A DNA stretch of 64,000 nucleotides, from contig JAESIW010000020.1 of NCBI GenBank assembly GCA_016802295.1, forward strand, positions 3,553,167 through 3,617,166, read 5' to 3'. The position numbers and the translations under genes are program-made. Positions 22,594 to 32,714 of this stretch are shown in pieces. The notes beneath the pieces were generated by a model. It searched no databases. It saw only the letters and a program-made list of their open reading frames with translations, and had not been told where the DNA came from. The DNA is from Brachionus rotundiformis (taxonomy: Eukaryota > Rotifera > Eurotatoria > Ploima > Brachionidae). Position 1 is the stretch's first letter, and each line of letters begins with the position of its first letter.

Positions 22594-23570
22594 ATGAATA
22601 GTTTGTTTAAATAAATTTGTAAAATTTTTAATAAGATATACCTTTAATACATTTTTGAATTTATTTGTTTTAATTAAATATATGGATGTGATTAAATATG
22701 CTGTTTCAAGTTATTTTGACATTTTTTTTAATAAATAAAAAATTCATTCTTTAATAAAAAAAACATCTTTTTTTGAAATTAAAAATTGAAAAAACCAATT
22801 AATTATGCAATATGATGATCACAATTAACATTTATTAAAACTTTGAGAATCTTTATAAATTAAGATTAGTAATTAATTAATTTCCGGATGAACCACTTGT
22901 CAAAATATTAAAAGAAATTATAGAATTGGAAAAAATTAGTGGTAACTTAATTCACTGGAAGTTATTTCCTTATTTGTAAATCATCTAAAAAATTAACTTT
23001 CCGACTTTAATTCTTAAAATTTACTAATATAATTTTAGAAAATTTAATTTCCGTAAAATTAAAAAATTTTACAATAGTTCATGTTAGAAATCAAAAAGAA
23101 AAAATTCCAAAATTTTCAGCCATTTAGGTTAATTATAGTGATTTAACGAAAACTTCGGTAAATTTAAATTTTAAAAAAATGACATATGAAACTTTTCAAA
23201 ATAAAAAGAAATGTTTTTCACAAATTCTTTGCACTTTTTTTACTTAAATTTACCGAAATTTTACTAAAAATACGATAACAAACGTAATTTCACGAAAATT
23301 CAAGAATTTTTTCATTTTGATTTTTAAAATGAATTAAAGTAAAGGTTTATTTACAGTCTTTTGAACTAAAATCAATACCTAATGATAAACATAAATCGAA
23401 GCTAAATTTAGGATTTGACTAGAATAGTTCAAATCAGTGTTGGTCATTAGAATTCTGGGTAAATCTGAGTCAACCATGAAAAAATTAAATTAAAAGAACT
23501 AAATTATTTGACACAGTTATTAAATTATTTTCCAGTATTGTTATTATTAATATTATAATTAATTAAATAA
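22594..23570. other. AT-rich intergenic or 3' intron of the PRDM-like gene
   Basis: No further zinc-finger or other coding exon could be found, although the splice donor at 22575 predicts one. Sequence is strongly AT-rich throughout. Confidence 0.35.
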
Positions 23571-23575
23571 TTTGA

Positions 23576-23628
23576 GGGGTAACCTTAGGCCGTATAGAAT
23601 GGATCAAGTCCTTCTTCTTTAATATAAT
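23576..23628. repeat. Dispersed short repeat, copy 1
   Basis: GAGGGGTAACCTTAGGCCGT, then ATAGAATGGATCAAGTCCTTCTTCTTTAA in shorter pieces, aligns with 37696-37745 (AAATACCTCAGG … TCTTAGTCCTTCTTTT) and 51527-51590 (GAAATACCTCAAGG … TTAAACCTTCTTGTTT). All three start in an AT-rich stretch and keep the order ACCT(C/T)AGG – GAATGG(T/A)TCAA – CCTTCTT. Identity is partial. Confidence 0.4.
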
Positions 23629-24719
23629 TGAGAGTAAAAATTATTACCAAAATTATTCCAGTATATAGAAATAAAAGTGATAAATAAATATTGTAAGCTA
23701 ATTTCATAATTTTATTAAATATTTGACATGTTTACTTATTTTTTTACAGACACTTCTATAATTGTATTCTACTGTTAGTTATTACTCATAATTAAAATTT
23801 TTCTAAACCTAAACTTATTTAAGTACAATTTGAATTTACAGATTTCTAAGATAAAGTTGATTTGAAGCGAATTCCATTTTATATTCATATTTTATAGCTT
23901 CATCAAACTTAAACTTATTTAACGACTTTATTTTATTATCTAATTAAATTTTAAAATATCTGTCGTAATTTTTTCTGTTTTAAAATCATCTTAATCAATA
24001 ACAATGAGCTTTTTTTATATTTTAAAAAATTTCCTTATTAATTGATGCTAGTTAGCATATTGAGAGATTTTTCTTTCTTAGTTTCTGTTCCCATATTTAA
24101 ATTAATACATTCAATAAAATAGAATGTTTCTAAATTAATTTAAAAAATTCGATTTTTTAAAATTAATTACCATCAATTGTATGATATTTTTTGACTAGTA
24201 TCGTCTCAGTGCTTTTTAATTAGATTGATTTGAGGATCTGATCTAAGTTTATGCTAATTCCATTACTATCATTTTGATTTTTGAAAAGCGTCAAATAAAC
24301 ATAATGATAAATTGCACAAAATTTTACCTAGATTGGTTTAAGGTCTAATTCTTTTTGGCAAATTAATTAATCACTAAAAAGATTTTGTGTGTAATACACA
24401 CTAAAAAAATATATTGAAAGTTTTTGTTCAAAATATCTGACAATTGCTTTTCCCAAGTGAATAGATTAGATGAGCGCGGCTCGAAAGCGTCTATCATAGA
24501 TAGACTTTAGAAGAAGAAACATCTAATTTTTGACTCAAGTTAATTTGAAAATAAAAATTCAATTTTTACCTTCATCTAAATTGGATTATTTAAAAGGGGC
24601 TGGACAAAAAATAGATAATTTTTCAGGTAATTTTAAATTATGAAATTTTATTTTATGTTTTATTTTTTCCAAATCATTATTTCAATTTAAATTTTGATTT
24701 CAATTTAGATTTAGAAAGA
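23629..24719. other. AT-rich intergenic
   Basis: Nothing coding. A perfect 7-bp hairpin, GTCTATCATAGATAGAC, lies near 24489-24505 in a slightly GC-richer patch. Its meaning is unknown. Confidence 0.35.
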
Positions 24720-25118
24720 ATGATTTCTTTTAAAGGATCAGTCAATTGTTTAATGGCCGATTCGGAAATTCCAGATGGAAGCGTGCTTCGGGTTCTGTTA
24801 TTTGATGGCTCAGATAGACTTTATTCCTCAGAGGCAACCAGCACAGTCCTGGTAAGCAAAGCGGAAACGTTCAATCCAAAACAGTTTCCGATTGAGTTCG
24901 AGCTCAAGTTTGACAGACCGGTCAAAAAAAAAATATTCTTATATTTGTGTGTTTACATTGAAAAAGATTCTCATGTACTTTACCATAACAAGAATGTGTC
25001 AAAATATGGAACAAGATTGCTTCATGAAAAAGAGTTTGGAGATGTCTTAAGTAGTGCTGATAATTTAAAGCTCAGAAAAAGCTTAGACGTTTACCTAAAC
25101 AAGGTTTATGATGAGTAA
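24720..25118 (+). CDS. YbaY/YscW-like beta-sandwich protein
   Basis: 132-aa single-exon protein with no signal peptide. The order G-x-V…DSEIPDGSVLRVLLFDGS, then FNPKQFPIEFELKFDR, then a strand LYLCVYIEKDSHVLYHN is the pattern of the YbaY/YscW (PF09619) domain. In bacteria this domain occurs in outer-membrane lipoproteins as IP.gs.L.V.L.D……PI.F.l.yd……y.l.A.i…g.l.f.n. This copy lacks the lipoprotein signal and would be cytosolic. Function is unknown outside bacteria. A second candidate for ancient transfer, though similar domains may also occur in other animals. Confidence 0.65.
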   Translation: MISFKGSVNCLMADSEIPDGSVLRVLLFDGSDRLYSSEATSTVLVSKAETFNPKQFPIEFELKFDRPVKKKIFLYLCVYIEKDSHVLYHNKNVSKYGTRLLHEKEFGDVLSSADNLKLRKSLDVYLNKVYDE

Positions 25119-26296
25119 AATTTCTGATTCGTTTTCTTTTAATTGATAATTTGTGTAAATAATGATAATTTTTTGAATAAATTATATTTTAAAAATAAAT
25201 TGATTTTTTTCTAAATTTAATATCTATGGGTATAAAATAATAGCTTTAAAATTTAATAATTTTTTCTAAAGCAAAATATTTAAAAATTTTTATATTTTTA
25301 CTAATAAAGATTCTCATTTAGATTATCATAATATTTTTTTTTAAATTTAATCTCTTTACTTTTATTGTAACTTAATTGTTACCCAATAAATTTCTGCTTT
25401 TAAAAGTAACTAAATCAAATTTTTATTAAATTTAAGATAAAATTTAATTTGTGTCTAAAAACTAAATCTAGAACTTTATATGTAATTTGAAAGTTTTATT
25501 TTTTTGAAACACATATTCTTTCATAGTATTTTAGTTCAATCTATCAAGAAATAAATTGATTTTATATATTCTTGATTTTAATGTCTCTTCCAGTTAAAAT
25601 TTTTCTTATTATTTTATAATTTTTTACTTTCAAAATAATAATAATAATAATAATAATAATTATATAATACTAAAATATCTTATTATATTGATAGCTATTA
25701 TAGTGGTTAAAAAAATTGCTGATTAAATTATAAATTGGATTCAGTCACCTCTGTGTCAGAACGGGACCTACGCTGAAAAAGGTACTTAAAAGATGACTCC
25801 CTTCTACTCTCGAGAAGAAGTGAATAAGGATAAAAAGAAAAATAATTATACAAGTAAGACGATATTAGTAGAATAATCTATTTTAATTTAGAACTATCAT
25901 ATCAATGGTTGATATTTGAATATTTTAATAACCTTAACTAATCACCTTTGAAGAATTTTGTCAGGTACATTATCTATTTGAACAACTCTATATTATTTGC
26001 CTTTAAGGATTTTAATTTAAAATGTGGAAAACCGTTCACATTTTGTTCACATGTACCAAACCAATCTCAGAGACTTGTCTGAAATTTTTTAACTAGAATT
26101 TTCATCTCGTATTTTAAATTTAAAATTTTTCTTTGCCTTTTTAAAATTATCTAAATCTATTTAGATCTAAAATTTGGTGAAGGCTTTTTGTATGTCACCA
26201 GAGATTTCCACTAGACTCAAAATTAGAAGACAAATTTTAAAAAAGACCTGATTATTTATTAATTTCAAAGATAAACGAATTTTATACAAATAAGAT
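25119..26296. other. AT-rich intergenic with a trinucleotide run
   Basis: Holds an (AAT)n microsatellite at about 25636-25660. A GC-richer patch at about 25740-25830 (CACCTCTGTGTCAGAACGGG and onward) contains, in reverse complement, TCCCGTTCTGAC, a string that recurs at about 32046. That may be a tRNA-type SINE remnant. No gene was seen. Confidence 0.4.
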
Positions 26297-27728
26297 CTAT
26301 TGTGCATGGCATTCAATTCTTTGATTTTGATTATTGATATCTTCCTGTATTTCTTCCTTTATTAAAAACGCCTCTTCTGGTAAATTTTCATCAACTGCAT
26401 ATTTTATTTCGTCATCTGGCTCGTAATCAAAAAAGTCTTTATCTACATGTTTGCTTGAAACTTCAACAATCTTTTCATCCTCTTTGAACTCAATTGATCT
26501 TTTTGGTGGCAAAATTTCCTCTAACAACTTGTACAAAATTAACCAAAAAGCACATTTTAAAACTTAATTTACCTTAATTTTTTCTAAACTAAGAGATTTA
26601 TTATCCGGAAACTTAACATCAAATTTAATTATTAAATCTCCATAATCAGACGAATTCATTTTTGGCATTCCAAGTTTTGGAATGCATTTAACAGTTTGAT
26701 TATGAAAGTATTCTCCACCTGGATGACTCAATGTTTTTAGGCGACCATCTAAGTGCCTGAAAAGCATTTTAAAACCGCACAAAGCCTCTGTTAAATTAAT
26801 TGTATGCTTCATTATCAAATGATCTTCGTATCTGCTAAAAGTATCATGTTTGCTTTGTTCCAATATAATTATCAAATCTCCAGTTTCATATCCAGGCTAA
26901 ATTTTAATAAACTAGTGAAACTTAATAAATTAAAGTAATAAAAAACTTTTTGATGACTCAGACCGGTAAAAGCAATTTGCTGTCTGTGTTTCATGCCTTT
27001 TTCAATATTAATTTCCACTTTTTTCTCTTCTTGAACAACACGCTTACCAACACAAGATTGGCATTCACCACATTCTACGCATATTTCCCTAATTCTGACA
27101 TTTCTGTCTTCTCTTTTGCCGCCACATTTGGAACATATGCCGTTTTCAGGAGATTTTTTAAAACCTGTTCTAAATAGATTAAATTTTTTTTATTAAAAAT
27201 TAATATTTATTTAATTAGTTAATACATAACATACCCTTCACAGTCTTTGCATATGACTGATACTTGGTATTCAAATATTTTTTTTGCACCACGATATAAT
27301 TCTTTCAAAGAAACCCTTAATTTTTATTTAAAATCTATTTATTGTTGGTTTTAATTTAATTACTTAAGAGGAAAAACTAAATTTTTTGTAAACTTTTCAG
27401 TTTGATAGAGATTATACTCATTATTCAATAAACTTCCATAATAATTTTGACTTGTATAGTTATCATAGCTAAATTCGTCTTGTTTATCAAATCTTTCTTT
27501 CGCTGCCTCATAGCCATTTTCATCGTAAAATTTTCGATTCTGCTCATTTGAAAGAACATCGTAGGCAAATTTAATTTCATCAAAATTAAAAACCGAATCT
27601 TGACTCTTTTCCTTTAGATTTTCTGGATGGTGCCTTTCAGCCAGTTCATAATAAGCCACTATTATTTCATTTTCGCAAGCACTGGGTTCAACTGATAAAA
27701 GATCGTACAATTTGGTATCTTTGATCAT
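26297..27728 (-). CDS. DNAJA-type (class I) J-domain co-chaperone with HPE instead of HPD
   Basis: Exons in transcript order 27728-27364, 27315-27235, 27169-26947, 26896-26573 and 26527-26297; the phases agree, giving 407 aa. I start at the ATG at 27728, just before IKDTKLYDLLSVEPSA; the open frame upstream has no ATG. Domains: J domain (about 5-75), then VSLKELYRGAKK, a four-repeat zinc region (CKDC, CSKC, CVEC, CQSC), then substrate-binding beta-sandwiches (TGDLIIILEQSKHDTF, LTEALCGFKMLFRHLDGR). It ends ECHAQ, a CaaX box (C-H-A-Q) like the farnesylated tails of DNAJA1/2. The J-domain signature is ERHHPENL, so the invariant Asp of HPD is Glu. The zinc region is shorter than usual between its first two CxxC pairs. 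Confidence 0.88.
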
Positions 27729-27755
27729 TTCGATTTTGGTAAAAATTTTGCTCAA

Positions 27756-29185
27756 ATTTTAGTCAGTTTTATTTTAGCAAAAAACACATTTAGATAAAAG
27801 CTGTGAACCATTAATCGAGACTTTTGTTTAAGAAAATGGCTTTATGATTATGTAATAAATTATTTGTTTGAATAAAAAATACTTGGAAATATCGAGGAGA
27901 ATACTAATTTTATTAAAATATACTGAATTCCATTTAAATTGGTTCATTAAGGATTCATGAGAAAAATGATTTCCCAGGTAGTCATTTAAAATTTTCGCAT
28001 TCATCTCCAAAACAAAAAATCAGATTTTTTCAAAAATTTCTATTTAAAGTTCCAGAAATTTAAAACTTAAGTACTATCTGAATTTCAAGTCCTTTGAAAT
28101 CCTAAAAAAAAAATTTGTACCAAAAAATCCTGAACAAATCTATGGTTTTACTTTTTTAAATTTTTGTTCTATTTTATATTAATAAAGTCTCAAAAAATCT
28201 GAATCTACAAACTTTTCTTTTGATTCTTTGGAAAGTTCAATAATTCTTGATATCCCACAATGAATCAACTTTTAGAACCAATGAACAATCTCTCATCAAG
28301 GTGGGTGACAAGGGGCCGACTTCTATTTATTGGCAAAGGATTTGATATATTAAAATTGGTTAGCTCGACTTAAATTCTTGCTTTATCCATTTAAGGAAAG
28401 GAAAGAGTCTGATGGTTTCTGATTTTTTGGTTGCTCACCCATCTTGTTCTTTTTTTCCACTTAATGAGGAAGAGTGACAAAAAGCAACAGAGAAATATCC
28501 TTCTCCTTCAATCGAACGAAATAAATTTTGAAGAAAGATCAAGCACGGGTTCAATTTTACCAGGCCAAAAGGGATATTTTGGTAACAAATCCATTCTCAA
28601 TAAAAGAATTGAATTTCCAGTAAAACATTTTGAAATTGTTGTTTATACAACTCAAAATATCAATATAGATTTTTTAAGGTAAATCCGTAGTAATTTTTTT
28701 TGGTTCCTAAAAGTAAGAAACTTATTTATTAAAGATTAGAACCAGGTGGACAACGTCCTCATGATGAGTTGAAATGAGTCGACGATCAAAAATTGAATTC
28801 ATTTTAAAATTCTTTTTTCCATATGGTCCATTAAAAGATAACTGTAAAGGATAATGGCAAATTGCACTAGACTTGGCTTAAAATTAGACCCAAAAATTCA
28901 ATTTAAAGAGTTGAAAAGCATTCAGCATTGTCTAAGCAGCATTTTTGCCTTAAAGTAATCTCGAAATTTTAGCCAAAAAATATTGACATAAAATTGTATT
29001 TCTGTCAAAATTGAGTGAGAACACCCAATGTTTATAACTAATGTTTTGTTTATAAGATTTTAATTATAAATTTAAAAAATTATTAGATCAATTTTAAATT
29101 ATTTAATAACTAACCTGATATCATAATAATATTTATCTAATTTCTTTAATGATTTATATTGCTGTAAATATATTTTAGATTATAT
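27756..29185. other. Intergenic, no gene recognised
   Basis: Upstream of the DNAJA-type gene. Two slightly GC-richer patches (about 28290-28330 and 28740-28790) have no coding or RNA signature I recognise. An 83-codon open frame at 28431-28682 begins at TTG and shows no family resemblance. Confidence 0.4.
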
Positions 29186-29190
29186 AAATA

Positions 29191-29275
29191 TATTAAATTT
29201 TTTTTATTAAAAATTAATATTTGTTTAATTAATTTATACTCATGCATACCTTTCACTGTCTTAGCATATGAATGA
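29191..29275 (-). pseudogene. Stray copy of DNAJA exon 2/intron 2 boundary
   Basis: Matches 27176-27260 of the DNAJA-type gene in the same orientation: the same run TTTTTTTTATTAAAAATTAA, the same intron start, then CCTTTCACTGTCTTAGCATA against CCTTCACAGTCTTTGCATA, where exon 2 of the gene ends. About 85 bp are recognisable. No J domain or other exon was found beside it, so it is a decayed partial duplicate about 2 kb from its source. Confidence 0.65.
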
Positions 29276-29549
29276 TATATACAAAATACTTTATTGTCTT
29301 TAATCTTAAAATCAAAAGACTTATTTTAAAAAAATAAGTGTAAGGCTAATCGCAAGCATTTTAGGTAACCAAAATTATGTTTAAATTTTAAAATTTTAAT
29401 TTATAATAAAGAATTGAATTTATTATAAAAATTTTAATTTGATTTTATGATTTATGATGTGACTTGGAAAAAAGATTCTGTTCCTCTTGGATTTGAAAAT
29501 TTTAGTGCCGACATTTAATAACTTTTCTAATTAATTTTGATTTAAGACA

Positions 29550-29745
29550 CAGGCGATGGCAGCCACTGAATCACCAAAAATTGATGTTTGCTGATTTGAT
29601 CACCGCCTGAGATAATTAAGTTTTAGAAAAGTCCAAATATAATAATTTTATTGATAAAAGAATTGTCCAAAGATTGTTTTTTTTCACGTGGCCATCAATA
29701 CGACATTTGACGGTGTGTTCTAGTGGCCACCATCGATCACTAATT
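29550..29745. repeat. Possible foldback element
   Basis: GGCGATGGCAGCCACTGA (about 29554) and the reverse complement of AGTGGCCACCATCGATCA (about 29721-29738) match at about 12 of 14 core bases. They enclose about 160 bp of AT-rich sequence. No target-site duplication was established. Confidence 0.25.
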
Positions 29746-29813
29746 TCAACATGAGAAAATAAGTCTATGACTAAATTTTTAATTTTTCAAATATTTATAG
29801 AACATTAATCAAA

Positions 29814-30914
29814 ATGGATGATATGATCATATCGTTACCATGTGGCTTTTCGCTAAAATACCAAGAACTTTTAAACAAAAGCAATCAATTTACGTGCCCG
29901 GTCTGTAAAACGCATAGATTAACAATCGAACAATGTCTTGACATGACAAGAAACAAGCTGGTTTTAACTGAGAAATCATTTGAATCAAAAAAAAAACAAT
30001 TTGAAGAGTATTTAAAAGAATTAAAAAATTATAAAATGGATCCTTTGCATTTAATTGAATTAAGCCATAATAAATTAAAGAATGAAATTGATCTTCGTAG
30101 AGAAGAAATAAAAGTTAAATTAAATAAAAAAATTGATGAGTATTATGAAAATTTGCTGGAGACGATTGACATTGATAAATATTCAAAATTAAAAGAGTTC
30201 AATGAGAAACTAATAGATTTTGATTCTGCAAAAAAAGAAATTGATTCAATAAAAATTGATAAAAACTTGGACCTGCATTCCATGATAGATTGTTACAAAA
30301 AAAATGAGAAAATTCTAGAAAGAGGCATTAATTTAGTGGCAAGTATTGGGAATGTTCTGAATGAGCCTAAATTTGCCCTTACTCAAAGTATCGAAGAAAT
30401 TGATACAAAAAAATTATGTGGAGAGCTTTATTTAAGGGAAGTAACAAGTTTTAAATTTAATGAGAATGATATTGATGAGTTAAGCCGATCTAAGGCAACT
30501 ATTCAATTGAAAATAAATGACTTTTCAAAATTAAAAAATCAGACTAATTTTGCCATATATTCAAAATCATGTACTATCAGAAATTTTGAATGGTCCATAA
30601 AAGTCAAAATTAAGGAAGAGTTTCATGGCGAAAAAGCATTGGGATTTTATTTACAATGTAATTCAAAGGGCAAAGATCAATATCCAATAAATGCCTATGG
30701 CCAATATTCACTATCAAATCAATCAAATACGGGTAAAAATCTCACTAAATATCAAGAATATTTGTACGAAACTGACATGGGTTTTGGATTTTCTAATTAT
30801 ATTTTTGCTAAAGAAATACTTGAGCCAAATAGTGGATTTTATAATTTAGATGACTCAATTGCTTTTAAAGTAACTTTTCGAGTAGAATTACCAGAAAAAG
30901 AGCTAGAAACGTAA
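29814..30914 (+). CDS. RING-like / coiled-coil / MATH-domain protein
   Basis: 366-aa single-exon protein. The N-terminus MDDMIISLPCGFSLKYQELL … FTCPVCKTHRLTIEQCLDM keeps a Cys pair (CPVC) and a lone upstream Cys. This is a reduced or degenerate RING/U-box-like fold lacking most zinc ligands. Residues 45-200 are a Lys/Glu-rich coiled coil. From about 255 the sequence SKSCTIRNFEWSIKVKIKEE … KALGFYLQC reads as a MATH/TRAF-C-like beta-sandwich. By family analogy (TRIM37, TRAF-type) it may be an adaptor of ubiquitin pathways, but loss of ligands makes E3 activity doubtful. The end is a stop after ELET; a GT there could alternatively be a donor. A broken relative follows at 31175. Confidence 0.55.
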   Translation: MDDMIISLPCGFSLKYQELLNKSNQFTCPVCKTHRLTIEQCLDMTRNKLVLTEKSFESKKKQFEEYLKELKNYKMDPLHLIELSHNKLKNEIDLRREEIKVKLNKKIDEYYENLLETIDIDKYSKLKEFNEKLIDFDSAKKEIDSIKIDKNLDLHSMIDCYKKNEKILERGINLVASIGNVLNEPKFALTQSIEEIDTKKLCGELYLREVTSFKFNENDIDELSRSKATIQLKINDFSKLKNQTNFAIYSKSCTIRNFEWSIKVKIKEEFHGEKALGFYLQCNSKGKDQYPINAYGQYSLSNQSNTGKNLTKYQEYLYETDMGFGFSNYIFAKEILEPNSGFYNLDDSIAFKVTFRVELPEKELET

Positions 30915-31170
30915 TTAAAAGGAAAAATCTGAAAAATTTTTTCTTACTATGATTTGTTTAAATTAAAGTTTAAATTTTCGTTTTTGTTAGGCGAAAAATA
31001 TTTATAATAAAAACTTTTAAAACTTATTTTAAAGCTTTATCTTCATGCTGATTAACAAAGAGAGCATATGAATTTGAAGGTCTATCTAAAAAATTGAGCT
31101 TAATAACACTTTATTATAAAATTCTGAGTTTTTCTTTTAAATTTAAAATTTAATCTTTTTCTGGATTAAT
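30915..31170. other. Short AT-rich spacer
   Basis: Between the MATH-domain gene and its decayed copy. Nothing recognised. Confidence 0.4.
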
Positions 31171-31174
31171 TTTA

Positions 31175-31440
31175 GAAACTATTCACAAAAACTGGATGAT
31201 TTGGACATCATTTTACCATGCAGTTTTAGCCTCAAATTCAAAGACCTGTTTCCATTTTAAGACACATGAGGCACCAAAATTTTTAAATTAAAACTAAACA
31301 AATTCACAGATTATAAGAAATATTTAGAAATTTCTACAACCTGTTTTGTAAATATTGTTTTATATTGTAATGGCGAAGATTTCGATGATGATGGACCAGA
31401 AGACGATGTAAATCAATAGTTTTTCAAAATGCAAATTGGA
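31175..31440 (+). pseudogene. Decayed copy of the RING-like/MATH gene
   Basis: One frame at about 31189-31260 reads LDDLDIILPCSFSLKFKDLF and then a stop. It parallels MDDMIISLPCGFSLKYQELL at the start of the gene at 29814. After several stops, an acidic stretch (NGEDFDDDGPEDDVNQ, about 31370-31420) has no counterpart in the intact gene. No coiled coil or MATH domain remains. It is a tandem duplicate in ruins. Confidence 0.6.
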
Positions 31441-31444
31441 AAAA

Positions 31445-32714
31445 AATTAGAATTAACTTCAAAGTCTATAAAATTCAGAAATATTGCATGTCACATTTTT
31501 TAAAGAATAATAAAAAGTGAAATGAATAAAGTGATAAATGAGAAACTATGACAAGTAAAAAATAGTGCAAATTTTATTTTTAACATAAGCATTGAGAATC
31601 ATATGAAAGTAATTTAAAATGATAAATATTAAATTTTCAAAATACATTAATGATAATAGATATGATTATATGTCATAAGAAAATGAACTTGATAAAGTGA
31701 AAAAAAAAAAAAACGGATACGTATAGATTCTAAAATATTTCGGTCTAAAACACTAGGAGTGATAATTGTTAATTGATAGATTTTTTTAGTTAATCATATA
31801 AAAGTAATATAAAATGATAAATTTTAAAACATTTTAATTTAATAAATGTTTAATTAAAAAAAGGACTTTATTTTTAATTCATATTAAAACTAAAATCAAA
31901 ACAAAATCGTGATGCTCAAAAAATTTTCATTAATTTATATAAAAAAAGCGTTATGTGAAAATTTTTGAAATTTAAATGAAAATTTTTTAGAATAAACATA
32001 AAAATTATTTCAACAATTTGTATTGAGAGTCTAAGTGAAATGCGAATCCCGTTCTGACCAAAGTTTCCTTTCTGTTCTTCAAGATATTCTCTTTATATAA
32101 GCCAATTATCAGCGATATAGTTAAGCTAAAAATGAATTTTCTGAACCAATCTTAGACCTTTCTTGGCAAATTACAAAGACTGCTGCCGGTTATTTAGTCT
32201 GGTTAGATAAATATTTTATCTATTTTTCTTATAAGAATGATTTCCCAAATAATTAATAAAAATGATAATAATAATAAAGCTACGACAAGCAGGCTTGCGG
32301 AGACGGACTACTAGTAAGACATCTATTATCTATGATGATACATAGAAATCTAAATCCATTTAATAAGTTATTGTTGCCTATTTCTTGATATCGATAATAC
32401 GATCTTTAATTTAAATATGAGGACTCCTCAAGTTCCACCTAGTTATCTACTTATTAACAATTTAAATGAACAAATAGATTTTCAGTATATTCGTTTTATT
32501 ATAAACATTATCTTGCAAATAAAAATATTATTTCACGGAAATATTCATTTTAAATCTGAGTTTAAATTTTTAAATAAAAATATATTTGGATGGATTTATG
32601 ATGCTTTTGATTAAAAGTATAGGATAATTTTAGATGAAGTAATACTGAAAAAAAATTTCAAAGGCTTTATTAAAATTCCTATCAAATAGAAATAGATATA
32701 AATAAATAAATAAA
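31445..32714. other. Intergenic with a short direct duplication
   Basis: AATCATATGAAAGTAATTTA (about 31598) and AATCATATAAAAGTAATATA (about 31793), each followed by AAATGATAAAT, form a diverged direct repeat of about 40 bp. The patch at about 32040-32060 (GCGAATCCCGTTCTGACC) looks like the 3' half of a tRNA-type B box. No gene was seen. Confidence 0.35.

Noticed and set aside
28431..28682. 83-codon plus-strand frame
   Set aside because: Begins at TTG, not ATG; no splice support and no similarity to any family.
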